Shown: in pieces, positions 1-9,897 of the stretch
Layout of the letters: the number at the start of each line of letters is the position of its first letter
How positions within the stretch are numbered: the stretch's first letter is position 1
Source: Panax quinquefolius
Taxonomy: Eukaryota; Streptophyta; Magnoliopsida; Apiales; Araliaceae
Direction: 5' to 3'
Assembly: GCA_020205615.1 (NCBI GenBank)
Contig: CM035167.1
Location: 56,689,023 to 56,753,022, forward strand
Length of the DNA: 64,000 bases
Made by a program: the position numbers and the translations under genes
The notes under the pieces: model-generated
What the model was told of the DNA's origin: nothing
Seen by the model: only the letters and a program-made list of their open reading frames with translations
The model's database searches: none

Positions 1-428
1 TGATGAAAGCAGTTTTCTCATGATCTTCCTCAAAGAACCATGATCCGATGATACCCTTAAAAGCAATCAAAGAAAGGAGTACATGCCAGTATTACGTGAT
101 GATTGTCAATAAGAATGTGGATAAATGGCACGGGAAAGCTATCTTTTAAACAAGCTTTGTTCAAGTCCCAGTAATCTATGCAAACTCGTACCTTCCCTCC
201 GGGTTTAGGCACGGGCACAATGTTGGATATCCGTTTAGGATATGTAGGCACCATGATGATGCCAGCTTGAAATTGTTTCACAATTTTTTCTTTCACCTTT
301 AAACTCCACTCAAGTTTCAATCTTCTGAGCTTTTGCTTGACTGGCTTAAATCCCTCTTTAATGAGAAGGCGATGAAGGACAATGTCAGTGGACAAACCCA
401 CCATGTCTTCATGAGACCATGCAAACAC
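1..428 (-). pseudogene. Reverse transcriptase N-terminal part (Tat type)
   Basis: An open stretch of 123 codons runs from 428 down to 57 and the homology continues to the window edge after one stop. It holds the segment before the RT fingers (MFAWSHEDM, then PVKQKLRRL) and the RT entry motif KVRVCIDYWDLNKAC followed by a decayed equivalent of the DGFSGY motif. The catalytic YxDD box would lie left of base 1 and is not in the window. The stop inside the DGFSGY-like stretch indicates a dead copy. It would be part of a gag-pol polyprotein that copies element RNA to DNA in the particle. Confidence 0.85.
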
Positions 429-1122
429 ATCCTAAAATTGGGTTAGTAGCGTAACCATGTCATTCCTTTGGTTTGGGGTAAGGTCTGAACCAATCTGGAT
501 TAACTTAGGTCTTTCTAAGGTTCCAAGATTGAAGGAAGTGGTTTGATCAAGGTTGGGTTTAGGTTTGTCTTCGACCCATTCTTGAATTTCTAGAGGCAGC
601 TCAATGTCATCCTGTATATATCCATCAAGGCTGAATTCATCTCCACATCAAAGATATAATCCTTGTGGAGAAGAGGCACCGTATCAGTAAGTACATGCAC
701 ATCTAAATTTAGGGTCCTTAAACAAAATATGCTTTCATTTAGTATATATGAAACGTTTTGATCATACACAGTGTTAGCATGTACTGGCAAAATAAACTGC
801 TAATACTGTACAGAAAAGTAAGCAGTTAATATATTTACAGGGCAGAAAGAGTTCTGCCAGTTTTACCCTTGTCGACCAATGCAAGGAGTGCTGCTCCAAT
901 TGGACAGGGAAAAGTCTGGGTGGACCATAGTGATGGAGGGATTGTCATCATCCTCTCTATCCCGAATGATGGCCATTACGTCTAGGCAATCATCATCTGG
1001 GTGTATCTATTTGTATGTTCATCATGGACGATGATGCATATACCCGACATCATTTGGATGATGTCTTGCTTGATTCTTTGCTTCTCTTCCTCCATTCGGG
1101 GATCTGGAACAAAGACTTCTTT
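429..1122 (-). other. Decayed polyprotein spacer between RT and G-patch
   Basis: About 690 bases lie between the RT start and the G-patch segment. Only short open stretches are seen (for example 590-790), with no motif I recognise. In Tat-type elements a variable linker is expected here, so this is most likely decayed polyprotein sequence. Confidence 0.5.
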
Positions 1123-1539
1123 CTACTTCACCGGTACCAGCTTGAGAAATAACATAGCCATCACGTTGGCTGGCACCTTTACAGGAGGTTGTGCAGACTC
1201 AGAGTTTGAAGACGAAGATAAACGCCGCATGGTTGAAGCTGAAGGAATCTGCTGATGCTTATGAGGATTCCTATGACTAGAACTGGCAGAATAGCCTAGT
1301 CCAGCTGTTCCAGTCTGCCTGGCTAATTGAATTGGGTACTTGATACCCTGGTGATCCTTACCCAGCCCTTGTCCCGGCTGATAACCCAATGACATCATTT
1401 CCTGAGTAGCTGACATTACTTCGACGGATATCTTGGGTTCGGGAAATGGCGTTCTAATTGCATGGTATTGGGTATTTCTTACTTCCAAGGCATGAAAACT
1501 GACCGGTTCAACATCAGCATTAGCGTTGATGAATGACAT
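1123..1539 (-). pseudogene. G-patch domain segment of the Tat-type polyprotein
   Basis: The minus-strand reading contains LGYQPGQGLGKDHQGI around residues 52-67, which fits the glycine-rich G-patch consensus (a hydrophobic residue and G, then GxGLGK and QGI). G-patches are RNA-binding modules or docking sites for DEAH helicases; in betaretroviruses one follows the protease. Here it lies between protease and RT. The frame is open for 138 codons but is separated from the protease frame by a break near 1540-1585. I recall similar domains in other plant Tat-type polyproteins, so it is probably a lineage feature and not a recent capture. Confidence 0.75.
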
Positions 1540-1585
1540 GTCCCCGTGTTGAGGATATTCTGGTTCAGTGTTGACCGTGACCAGG

Positions 1586-2325
1586 CTATTGTTGATAATG
1601 TATTTCAGTTACCGTGACCATATGAATCCACGGTCTTCCCAAGATCAAGTTGTATCCTGAATCTATCTTGAGTACCTGGAAAGATACGCAGAATGTGTGG
1701 GGACCAATTTCAATTGGCAGTTCAATTACTCCGACCGAATTTCGGCGGGCTCCGTCGAAAGCCTTGATTATAGTATGGCTCTTCTGGATTTGGTTGAGAT
1801 TAACATTTATCTTCAGCAAAGTGGCGTATGGACTGATATTTAGAGATGAGCCTCCATCTATCAAGACTCCAGCCATCATATATCAGAGGACAAGACTACA
1901 ATGTGTAACGGCTTGTAATAACCAGTCCCTTCAAGCGGTATGTCATCATCAGTGAAAGATATCACATTGTTGTTGAAAATGTGATCAACCAGATGTTGAA
2001 ATTTTTTCGTATCAACTGATGTTAGTAGATAGGCTTCTTCCAAAACCTTTAGTAAGATCTTCCGGTGATCCTCGGAAGTTAGGACTAAGTCCAAAATTAA
2101 ATTCTGATGTGGAGCTTCTCTCAAGCTTAAAACCACTTTGGCTTCGTGATGACCCATAGTGCGGAGGAAGTTTTCAATCTTCTCCATGGGTATTTTCCCT
2201 TTTGATTTGGTGGTAGACTTCATCACCCGTTGGGGAAGATATAGTGGATTTTCCTTCGACACTGCAGCAGTGGTATGTGAGGTGGATCCTTCACCTTCTC
2301 CATAATTCCACAGAACCTTGCGCAA
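1586..2325 (-). pseudogene. Aspartic protease and upstream linker (Tat type)
   Basis: Two minus-strand stretches form this region. The first (2325-1876) has the typical Tat linker ending in FTDDDIPLEGTGYYKPLHI. The second (1879-1586) holds the protease: the active-site loop reads LIDGGSSLNI (D-G-G where retroviral-type proteases have D-T/S-G) and the end reads LILGRPWIH, the usual ILG motif. The two frames meet at a frameshift near 1876-1879. It would cleave the polyprotein during particle maturation. The frameshift and the broken neighbours make it non-functional. Confidence 0.85.
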
Positions 2326-2503
2326 GCTAACAATAGGGTATTTGTGCTATGTATGGCAAGTTGATTGGCTCGGGAGCGGCTACTTTCAAAGGATTGTTGC
2401 TTCCCTTGAGTTAAATTGTTGGCATTGTGAGTAATCTGTTAGCCCCATCAGTTTCAGTGGATATGACTACTACCACACTCTTCCACATAGTAGGACATGT
2501 ATT
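2326..2503 (-). other. Gag-protease spacer, no recognisable coding
   Basis: This short interval lies between the gag C-terminal open stretch and the protease linker. Stops occur in all frames I followed. It is probably decayed polyprotein sequence. Confidence 0.4.
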
Positions 2504-2980
2504 CTAACTTTCACGTAACACAGTATCATCGTATGCTAGGTGCAGGACACCACTGTCAATTAGATTTTGGATGAGGTGGCGGAGTGCCCAGCATTCTTCT
2601 GTGTTATGACCGCGAGAATGGGAGTGATATTGACACACTCCATCAGAGTTGTACCGCCCTGAATGGGGGTTGATTGGAGGTAGAAGGGAACTGATCCTTC
2701 CTTCATTGATTAACATCTGAAGGATTTCCTCCATAGGTTGGCCCAGATATGTGAATTCCCTTTTGTTGGCAAAATCCCGACGGGCATTGGCATTTGCTCT
2801 CTTTGTCACTTTGTCTTCCAACATTTCACTTTTTGAAAGTGACGAGGGAATATTCATGACAAGAGGTAGGAGACTAGCATACTCCTGGCTGATTAATTGA
2901 TGTGTCACTTGATGCTGATAAGTCACCAATTCTGCCAATTTTTCAATTTGTTTGCATAAAGCTTTCATCTTTCGTTCCAC
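2504..2980 (-). pseudogene. Gag C-terminal region with CHHC-type finger (Tat type)
   Basis: A 158-codon stretch contains GQPMEEILQMLINEGR and then a zinc-binding-like motif CQYHSHSRGHNTEECW (C-x2-H-x5-H-x4-C). Many Tat/Ogre Gag proteins have this variant in place of the CCHC knuckle. The N-terminal part of Gag would lie upstream at higher coordinates but is interrupted at 3035 by element A. Gag proteins form the particle and bind genomic RNA. Confidence 0.8.
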
Positions 2981-3714
2981 TGTGAACTGAAACTTGGCAT
3001 AATCCCATTTGTCAACACCGTCTTTTGAGGGTAACTGTAAGACCCCAACTTTTATAAATAAAGATTACTTTTCTATAAATATTATTTTTGAATATTATGG
3101 AGTAAATTTGATATAATGTTATAGTTGTGGGTAATATTTATAAATTTTGCAAAGTAAGCAAGTTGTTATAAAATATTCGTTTGGTCGGGGAATATTCTTT
3201 TTGTCGGGGAATATTAAAGACGACCAAGCACAATCATTAGTGGACCCTACAATGTAATTATTATCGAATTGAGAAAAGCGACAAAAATACTTTATGAAAA
3301 TAACGACGGATGTGTTACTGTTAAAACCATTGAACTACCATTAGTAAAGAAATGCGATGTCTGGCGTGGTTGCATAGTAGCACACGGTATTGATTATTGA
3401 TGCTTTACGTGAGAAGTCACTCACTATACACAATTATTACTACGATAATTGCCGCATCATATCTCTTATATTATTGATTCAATTATTGTCACAGTATCAT
3501 CTGTATAATATGTTATATTATTAAATCAATAATTGAGACGACAAGTTATAAATGATTAATAATTGTTGAAAGATTAAATATGTGTTGACTAAAAATAAAA
3601 TGATTTGTGGTAATATTTATTCAATCCTTGATGTATATAAAGAGTCTATTATGAGACGTTTGTGGTAAGTTTGGTTATTTTATGGGGGGGCCATATGTCA
3701 TCATCTAAGAGTCT

Positions 3715-3935
3715 CTTCGTCAATAGTAATTACCTTCATCAATAGTAATTACCTTCGTCAATAGTAACTACCTTTACTAGACGTCAAACCACTTGTCGTT
3801 TCATATTACAGGCGTCGAACCAATTGTCGTTTTATATTACAGGCGTCGAACCAATTGTCGTTACACATTACAAGCGTCAAACCACTTTTCTTTTCACATC
3901 ACCAGTCGTCAAGCCACTTGCCTTTTCACATTTCA
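3715..3935 (+). repeat. Tandem arrays upstream of the TATA box (element A 5' LTR)
   Basis: Three copies of a 19-base unit (CTTCGTCAATAGTAATTAC and variants, 3715-3775) are followed by about five copies of a roughly 30-base unit built on GTCRAACCAMTTGTCGTTTC (3780-3935). The 3' LTR has five 19-base units. They end shortly before the TATA box, so they may act as promoter elements. Confidence 0.85.
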
Positions 3936-3955
3936 AGTGCTAAGCTAGAAATCTT

Positions 3956-3966
3956 CTATAAATAGA
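3956..3966 (+). promoter_or_regulatory. TATA box of element A 5' LTR
   Basis: CTATAAATAGA, followed within about 50-90 bases by GA-rich sequence (GAGAGAAAG repeats) where transcription of such LTRs is expected to start. The same box is at an equivalent place in the other LTRs of the window. Confidence 0.75.
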
Positions 3967-4189
3967 GGCCTAGTGTTTCATTATTTTTCACGAATTCATT
4001 CAAGCTATTGAGAGAGAAAGTATAGAGAGAATAAGAGAGAAAGAAGAAGAGTATTCTGTTACTACACTACTGCAGTATTCAATCTACTACTAATGTAAGG
4101 GGTGTTATTCTTTCTTATTCATGAAGAGAACTATTGGTATTCCATTGCTTATTATTACATTGGAATAACTTTGTATCTGTGGTTTACCC

Positions 4190-4570
4190 TATACTTGGTG
4201 ACATTCTTCTATTATTCTATTGGAATATCATGTCTGTGTGTTTTACACCTGACCTGGTTCCGTCTTTATTATTATTCTCTTAGAACATCCTGTCTGTTTG
4301 TTTTACACCGGACCTGGTTCCGTCTTTATTATTATTCTGTTGGAACATCATGTATGTGTGTTTTACACCAGACCTTGTTAAAATCTTTATTATTATTATA
4401 CATTGGAAAATCACATGCGTGTGTTTTACACGGACACTGGTTCGTCTTCTTTATTATTACATACTGTTGGAACATCTTATGTTCTGTGTTTTACACCAGG
4501 ACTTGGTTAAAATCTTTATTATTCTGTTGGAACATCACCGTATTGCAAATTTTACGACACGGTTCCGTTA
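4190..4570 (+). repeat. 60-base tandem array in transcribed LTR leader (A 5' LTR)
   Basis: Degenerate tandem copies with an exact 60-base spacing at TTTTACACC (4241, 4301, 4361; later spacings vary). A unit includes GTGTTTTACAC, a CTGGTTCCGTC-like part, TTTATTATTATT and TTGGAACATCA, often ending in CATGCATG-like palindromes. Because 60 is a multiple of three, long hydrophobic open frames arise by chance here; I do not regard them as genes. Related arrays lie in the LTRs of D, F and the solo LTR. Confidence 0.85.
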
Positions 4571-5468
4571 TTATTATTACATTAGAATAACTTCATCATC
4601 TGCAGTACCGCATGCATGGTGATTTCTTTTGTTATTCCATTCTTTATTATACTCAGTTGGTTAAAGTTTTGACTTCTATACTCCATGAAATTAGTAGAAT
4701 ATCCTTGATATTTGTGCTTCATCTAGTATCTTTTCATGGAAATATTCTTCTAATCATTCTTGAATTTTACTCTGCAACGCAGTATCATGTTAACAATTTG
4801 GACATTATTAGTTCCTGGATAAATTAATTCTTGAACTTGTTTTATTGAATTCTTATATCATTGTCATCATCCTCATGTTTATATTATGTTGAAAGTCATC
4901 TGTGGTTTTGTAGTGCATAGATGGACTTGGTATGATTATGACCGAGGGATTATTAAGTGTAATCATGGTAGTAATGTTACAAATGATGTGGTAAAAGTTA
5001 TCATTAGCTGCATGATGCATTGATGGACAGTTGTTGGCATGATCATGACCATTAATGAATACACGAATGTCCTTGGCTGTAGTGCATGGATAATTTGTGG
5101 TCGTGATACTAAATAATATCCTTGGCCGTAGTGCATGGGTGATTCGATGATGTGGATTATTTATTAAGCTGAGTCCCAGCGATAAAAGTCATGAAAAACC
5201 TTTTAAATCATAAAAGATAGTAGATTTTATTCTCTACTTGACTCTTTTAATGGATTGCTTGTTCCGCTACAGTTAAACTTGATGTTGTTATATTTTATCA
5301 GTTTAACACTGTTGAAGGTTAACGATAATTTATTATGCATTATCTTAGTCGTAATATTTTTCTTTGGGCTAGTTGAGCTCACCCTTTCTTTTCTTTGTTC
5401 TCTGTGAAATGAGAGCATAGTAGGGACTAGTCGGGGAACGGAGTGATGGTCCAGAGGATAGCATTAGT

Positions 5469-5517
5469 AGTCCTCACTATTCTGTGAAATAGTGTGTTAA
5501 TAAATGTAATGAGGACT
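5469..5517 (+). promoter_or_regulatory. Conserved double hairpin in U5 (A 5' LTR)
   Basis: Outer stem AGTCCTCA/TGAGGACT and inner stem CACTATT/AATAGTG, with a six-base loop and an asymmetric bulge of about 15 bases. Equivalent structures are at 12965-13013, 23913-23961, 35627-35675, 43357-43405, 48895-48944 and 58982-59030. The stems stay while loops differ, about 170-200 bases before the primer site. A role in RNA dimerisation, packaging or 3' end formation is possible but unproven. Confidence 0.6.
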
Positions 5518-5686
5518 CCTTTTGAGTTTATATAATCTCTAGTAGACAATAATTGTATTCAAACTCACGGTTATGTTTTTATATTTTGTCGTATTATATT
5601 GTATTAGATAAGTTGTATTTGAATTTTGTACCATGTATCGGCGACCCAAGATGGGTGATGTATACCTAATTTGGGGGCGTCACGGT

Positions 5687-5698
5687 TAATATCAAAGC
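5687..5698 (+). promoter_or_regulatory. Primer binding site of element A (initiator-Met tRNA type, mutated)
   Basis: TAATATCAAAGC lies two bases after the LTR. Intact relatives have TGGTATCAAAGC (C) or TGGTATCAGAGC (B), the complement of the initiator-Met tRNA 3' end. Two G-to-A changes have weakened this copy. Confidence 0.8.
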
Positions 5699-5868
5699 TT
5701 AGGGATATGATCCTGGCTAAGATGTGAGAATAGTACTAGGAGGGAGAGCGGGGAATTCCTTCGCTAGTATGACCTACCTAAGTTTATGTGGTATTTAATT
5801 AGTCGGTCAGAATTTAGGGATAATATGTTACAAGTCAATTAACCTTTGTTTTGTGGCAGTATCTAAAA

Positions 5869-7020
5869 ATGACATCCAAGAATGTTGAGAATAGCAATGG
5901 AGCACAGGCGACCGTTGATTCACCACATATCAATAATCAGGATAATGTGCATCAGGAAGGCGACAATCCTCATGCAAACAACAACACTGACCAAATGATG
6001 AATGATCAAATGTTCAGGGGCTTTATGCAATTCATGTAACAGCAGGCGAGAGCGGCTCCTGTCCAAAATGCATGTGGAAACACTGGAAACTCTCGGGCGA
6101 TCACCGCTAAACAGTTCAAGGAGCTGGGACCACTGGAGTTTAAGGGAGAGCCAAAACCACTTATGGCGGAAGCATGGATAAAGCAGATCACCAAGATATT
6201 TGATGTCTTGAGATACTCCGTGGAGCAAAAGGTTCCCTTTGCCGCCTTTATATTGAGCGGAGAGGCAGATTACTGGTGGGAATCGGTAAAACGTACTCAA
6301 CCTGCCATACTGAAGATGTCTTAGGAGAAGTTCCAAGAGCTGTTCAACGACAAATACTTTCCCGAAAGAATTCGTCACGTGAAGGAGGTGGAGTTTATCA
6401 AGTTGGAACAAAATAATATGGCGAGTGTGTCGCAATACTGAAGCTAAATTTTTATGAGTTATCCGGTTTCGTCCCACTTGGTGGATAATGAAGAGAGAAT
6501 GACACGGATGTTTTAAGAGGTTTGAAGCGGGAGATACGTCAACATCTTATTTCTCATAAAGCGTGTTTATATTCGGGAGATGTTATAAATAGGGCTCAAT
6601 TAGTGGAGCGCGATAACGAGTCAATATAACTAAAAAGAAGCGGTACGGCAAAATGATAATACGGCGAGAGCGATCATCGAGCGGTGACAACAAGCGTGGA
6701 GGAATCAACGGGCGCGAAATGGTAACCACTTGATGGTAATCGGGGCCAAAATAATAAGAATGGACATTTAAAGAAGAGGAGATTCAACAATGATGGAAAG
6801 CGTCGGCAGACAAGACTTTGTCGTTAGGGAAGGAGAACGACCACCTATCATATATTTCAAATGCGGAGGGGAGGGGCACATCGGTCAAAGCTGCGCGATG
6901 CCATCCAAAACATGTTATAATTATGGAAGAGAAGGTCACTTAGCCCGATTTTGTCGTTCATAGAAGACAAATTCGGCTAGGATGGAGGCACCAAAAGTAG
7001 TCGAGAAAAGTCAAAACCTA
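5869..7020 (+). pseudogene. gag: Gag of element A (broken)
   Basis: Starts at an ATG reading MTSKNVENSNGAQ, the N-terminus shared with C, D and F. The capsid part follows (FKGEPKPLMAEAWIKQI-like, then DYWWESVKRTQPA), and two zinc knuckles lie at 6852-6953. Breaks: a TAA at 6037 replacing a Gln codon, a TAG near 6322 where relatives have Trp, and several frameshifts after 6430. In both knuckles a cysteine is now Tyr (first Cys of knuckle 1, second Cys of knuckle 2), so RNA binding would be damaged. Gag would form the particle and package element RNA. Confidence 0.85.
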
Positions 7021-7024
7021 GGTA

Positions 7025-7686
7025 GTGCAAAGGGAGAGCGTTTGTTGTGACCTCCCAGAAGCAAGGAACCCGAATGAGGACATCACGGGTAAGCTTATTA
7101 TAAACTCTAACGAAATCTATACTTTATTTGATACTGGTTCTACCCATTCTTTTATTTCTCCTACTTGCGCTCATCGATTAAATTTGACTCCGGAGAAATT
7201 AGACTTTGACTTATCTATGGAAACTTCGTTGGGAGAAACCTTCATTACATCCACTGTTTATAAGTCTTGTTTGGTTCAAATCGGTACCCTCACATTACCT
7301 GTAGATCTTATTTCATTGAAAATACTTTCATTTGACGTGATTCTGGGAACTACTCATCATGCAAAAATTGATTGTTTCCGTAAGGTTGTTAGATTTCATA
7401 TTCCTAATCAACCTATTATGCAAATTCAAGTGACCAAACCATTAAAATCAATCACGGTCATCTCAAGCCATAAAGCTATTCGTTTATTAAAAAACGGATG
7501 TCAAGCTTTCTTAGCTCATGTCACAGATTTAAACAAAAATACGTCGGTTTTGAACGATATTTCTATTGTTAATAAATTTCTGACGTATTCCCCGAAGAAT
7601 TTCCTGGCCTACCCCCTGAGCGTGAAATTGTATTTTGTATCGACCTTGAACCCGGTACAAAACCCATTTCCAAAGCCCCATATTGA
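7025..7686 (+). pseudogene. Aspartic protease of element A
   Basis: A 229-codon open stretch (7025-7714) carries the active-site loop LFDTGSTHSF at residues 34-43 and the later DVILG motif. Four residues (IDWL in element F) are missing just after DVILG, an in-frame deletion of 12 bases. The frame enters the RT linker [15 protein letters not shown] region out of register near 7590, so it is disconnected from RT. It would mature the Gag-Pol polyprotein. Confidence 0.85.
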
Positions 7687-8967
7687 ATGGCTCCTATTGA
7701 ACTTCCAGAGTTAAAGACCCACTTGAAGGAATTGTTAGACATTGGCTTTATTCATCCTAGTACTTCTCCTTGGGGTGCTCCTGTTCTATTCGTAAAGAAG
7801 AAAGATGGGAGTATGCGACTTTGTATTGATTATCGGGAGTTGAATCATGTCACCATCAAAAATAGGTATCTATTGCCACGTATTGATGACCTGTTTGACC
7901 AGTTGCAAGGAGCCAAATTCTTTTCAAAGATTGATCTTCGTTCCGGATATCACCAATTTAAGATTAGAACTGATGACATTCCAAAGACGGCTTTCAGAAC
8001 TCGGTACGGGCATTATGAATTCCTAATCATGTCCTTTGGATTGACTAATGCTCCTGTTTCCTTCATGGATATGATGAACCGAGTATTCAAGGAATATTTG
8101 GATCACTTTGTGGTCGTCTTTATTGATGACATCCTTATTTATTCCAAAAGCCGTGAAGATCATGAGCAACACTTGAGGCTGACACTCCAAAAGCTTCGTG
8201 AATACAAGCTTTATGCCAAGTTGAAGAATTGTGAATTCTGGCTTGAGGAAGTAGCATTCCTTGGGCACGTAGTATCAAGTTATGGAATATCTGTTGACCC
8301 AACAAAGATTGAAGCAATTCAAAGCTGGGAGCAACCTAAATCAGTGACCAAAGTACGTAGCTTTCTTGGTTTAGCTGGTTATTATCGGAGATTCGTGGAA
8401 GGATTTTCTCGAATTGCTACTCCATTGACTCAGCTGACTCAGAAAGATACAAAGTTCGGTTGGAGCGAAGAATGTGAGAAGAGTTTTTAAGAACTCAAGA
8501 GGAGACTCATTTCGGCACCTGTTTTGACAATACCATCTGGCTCGGAGAGATTTGTCATGTACAGTGATGCTTCGGGCAAAGGGTTGGGATGTGTTCTCAT
8601 GCAACATGGAAAAGTCATAGCCTATGCCTCAAGACAACTCAAAGAATATGAGAGGAATTATCCTACTCATGATCTAGAGTTGGAAGCTGTTGTCTTCGCA
8701 CTAAAGATTTGGAGGCATTACTTGTATGGGAAGAAGGTGGAGATCTTTACGGATCATAAAAGCCTCAAATATTTCTTTACTCAAAAGAAACTCAACATGC
8801 GACAACGACATTGGCTTGAACTGTTGAAAGATTATGATCATACCATCCAATACCATCCTGGAAAAGCGAACATGGTAGCTAACGCATTGAGTAGAAAATC
8901 ATATGTAAGTACGAGTGCGATATTGTCAACGCAAAGGCCCATTTTGTGTGACTTGCAAAGGATGTAG
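7687..8967 (+). pseudogene. Reverse transcriptase-RNase H of element A
   Basis: RT is open for 267 codons: [28 protein letters not shown], then the catalytic box [11 protein letters not shown] (8119-8130, FIDD). A TAA at 8488-8490 (CAA in the relatives) is the only stop before RNase H, which continues in the same frame ([19 protein letters not shown], then NALSRKS). The next stop is TAG at 8965. One or two point changes therefore separate this copy from an open RT-RNase H reading. The product would copy genomic RNA into DNA and remove the RNA strand. Confidence 0.9.
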
Positions 8968-9897
8968 ATAGAGTTAAAAGACTCTAGGAACCCATATGAT
9001 GATGGCGAATATACAAGTAGAACCGACTTTAATCGATAAAGTTAAAGCTGCTCAAGTTATAAACCTGGAGCTGATGCGTATGAGGAAAAAAGTGCAAGAA
9101 GGTGCTATGCCGGAAGCAATAATCGATGAAGAAGGAATACTTCGAGTCAACTCCAGACTTTGTGTTCCTAACGACCCTGATTTAAAGTATAAAACCATGA
9201 TGGAGGCACACAACACACCATTTGCAATCCTTCCTAGGAGTACCAAAATGTATCATGATATTCATCATACATTTTGGTGGAGCAATATGAAGAGAGAGAT
9301 AGCGTTGTTTATCTCAAGGTGTCTACCTTGTCAACGAGTTAAAGCGGAGCATCAAGTACCAAAAGGTCCATTGCAACCACTTGAAATTCCAGAATGGAAG
9401 TGGGAGCACATTACCATGGATTTCGTTACCGGTATTCCTAAGGTTTCTCAAGGCATAGATGCGATTTGGGTCATTGTTGATAGATTGACCAAGTCTGCTC
9501 ATTTCTTACCGATACGAGAAACTTATACACTTGAACGCTCTTGCTTTCAGTATATACATAAATGAGATTGTAAGGCGCATGGTATGCCGGTATCCATTGT
9601 TTCGATCGAGACCCAAGATTCACTTCACGATTTTGGGTTAGTTTGCAAAAAGCTATGGGCACAGACTTACGATTTAGCTCGGCATATCATATCATCCTGG
9701 ATGGGAGACAATCGGAGAGGACTATTCAAACTCTTGAAGATCTATTAAGACTCGTGTCCTTGATTTGAGGAAGTTGGGACAAGTTCTTACCATTGGTGGA
9801 GTTTTCCTATAATAACAGTTATCAAGCAAGTATTGGCATGGCTCCATTCGAAGCGTTGTATTGAAGAAAGTGTCGTTCTCCAGTATGCTGGGATGAG
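8968..9897 (+). pseudogene. Integrase N-terminal and core region of element A (broken)
   Basis: After a one-base insertion near 8976 the frame resumes at 8996 (189 codons). It has the zinc-binding region around FWWSNMKREIALFISRCLPC and the first catalytic Asp in [11 protein letters not shown]. After 9565 the reading is broken: the [13 protein letters not shown] segment lacks two bases at the second catalytic Asp, and the [12 protein letters not shown] segment with the catalytic Glu is in other frames. Integrase would insert the cDNA, making the 5-base duplication seen at the ends. This copy is dead. Confidence 0.85.

Larger units (their letters stand above)
1..3035 (-). mobile_element. Tat/Ogre-type Ty3/gypsy retrotransposon remnant
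   Basis: Read on the minus strand, the order is gag C-terminus (2980-2504), protease with its upstream linker (2325-1586), a G-patch segment (1539-1123) and the start of reverse transcriptase (428 to the window edge). This order and the RT wording (PVPKPGGKVRVCIDY, DLNKAC) fit the Tat/Ogre branch rather than the chromoviruses that fill the rest of the window. No LTR or primer site of this element is recognised. It is cut at 3035/3036 by element A. The sequence resuming after A (13182 on) does not continue the gag frame and has stops, so the 5' side is either untranslated or lost. It continues beyond base 1. Confidence 0.85.
3036..5684 (+). repeat. 5' LTR of element A
   Basis: A 2,649-base LTR starting TGTAAGACCCC and ending GGGGGCGTCACG; the last base should be A as in the 3' copy. 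It contains, in order: a U3 region, two promoter-proximal tandem arrays (3715-3935), a TATA box at 3956, a GA-rich start region, a splice-donor-like GTAAGG at 4095, a 60-base repeat array (about 4190-4570), a conserved block around ATTAGTAGAATATCCTTGA, a pyrimidine tract and a double hairpin (5469-5517). The matching 3' LTR is 24 bases longer. Confidence 0.95.
4095..5859 (+). other. Predicted leader intron of element A (two candidate acceptors)
   Basis: A donor-like AAT|GTAAGG lies at 4095, about 140 bases after the TATA box. Candidate acceptors are the end of the pyrimidine tract in U5 (near 5400, where this copy has lost the AG) and TTTTGTGGCAG ending at 5859, ten bases before the gag ATG. 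The same donor and acceptor positions recur in C, D and F, and similar ones in B. Removing this stretch would take out the 60-base array and, with the distal acceptor, the primer site, leaving a short leader on a gag mRNA. This is inferred from sequence only. Confidence 0.4.

Noticed and set aside
4102..4590. 162-residue open frame with repeated hydrophobic, Cys/His-rich motifs, and similar frames at 4350-4622, 11722-12120, 22721-23077 and the minus strand at 36497-36943
   Set aside because: They translate the 60-base LTR array. Because the unit length is a multiple of three several frames stay open at once; no start context or conservation of one frame is seen.
5920..6477. 185-residue minus-strand frame
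   Set aside because: Antisense of gag in element A; the equivalent shadow at 49341-49832 lies opposite gag of C. Plus-strand homology to Gag explains the openness.
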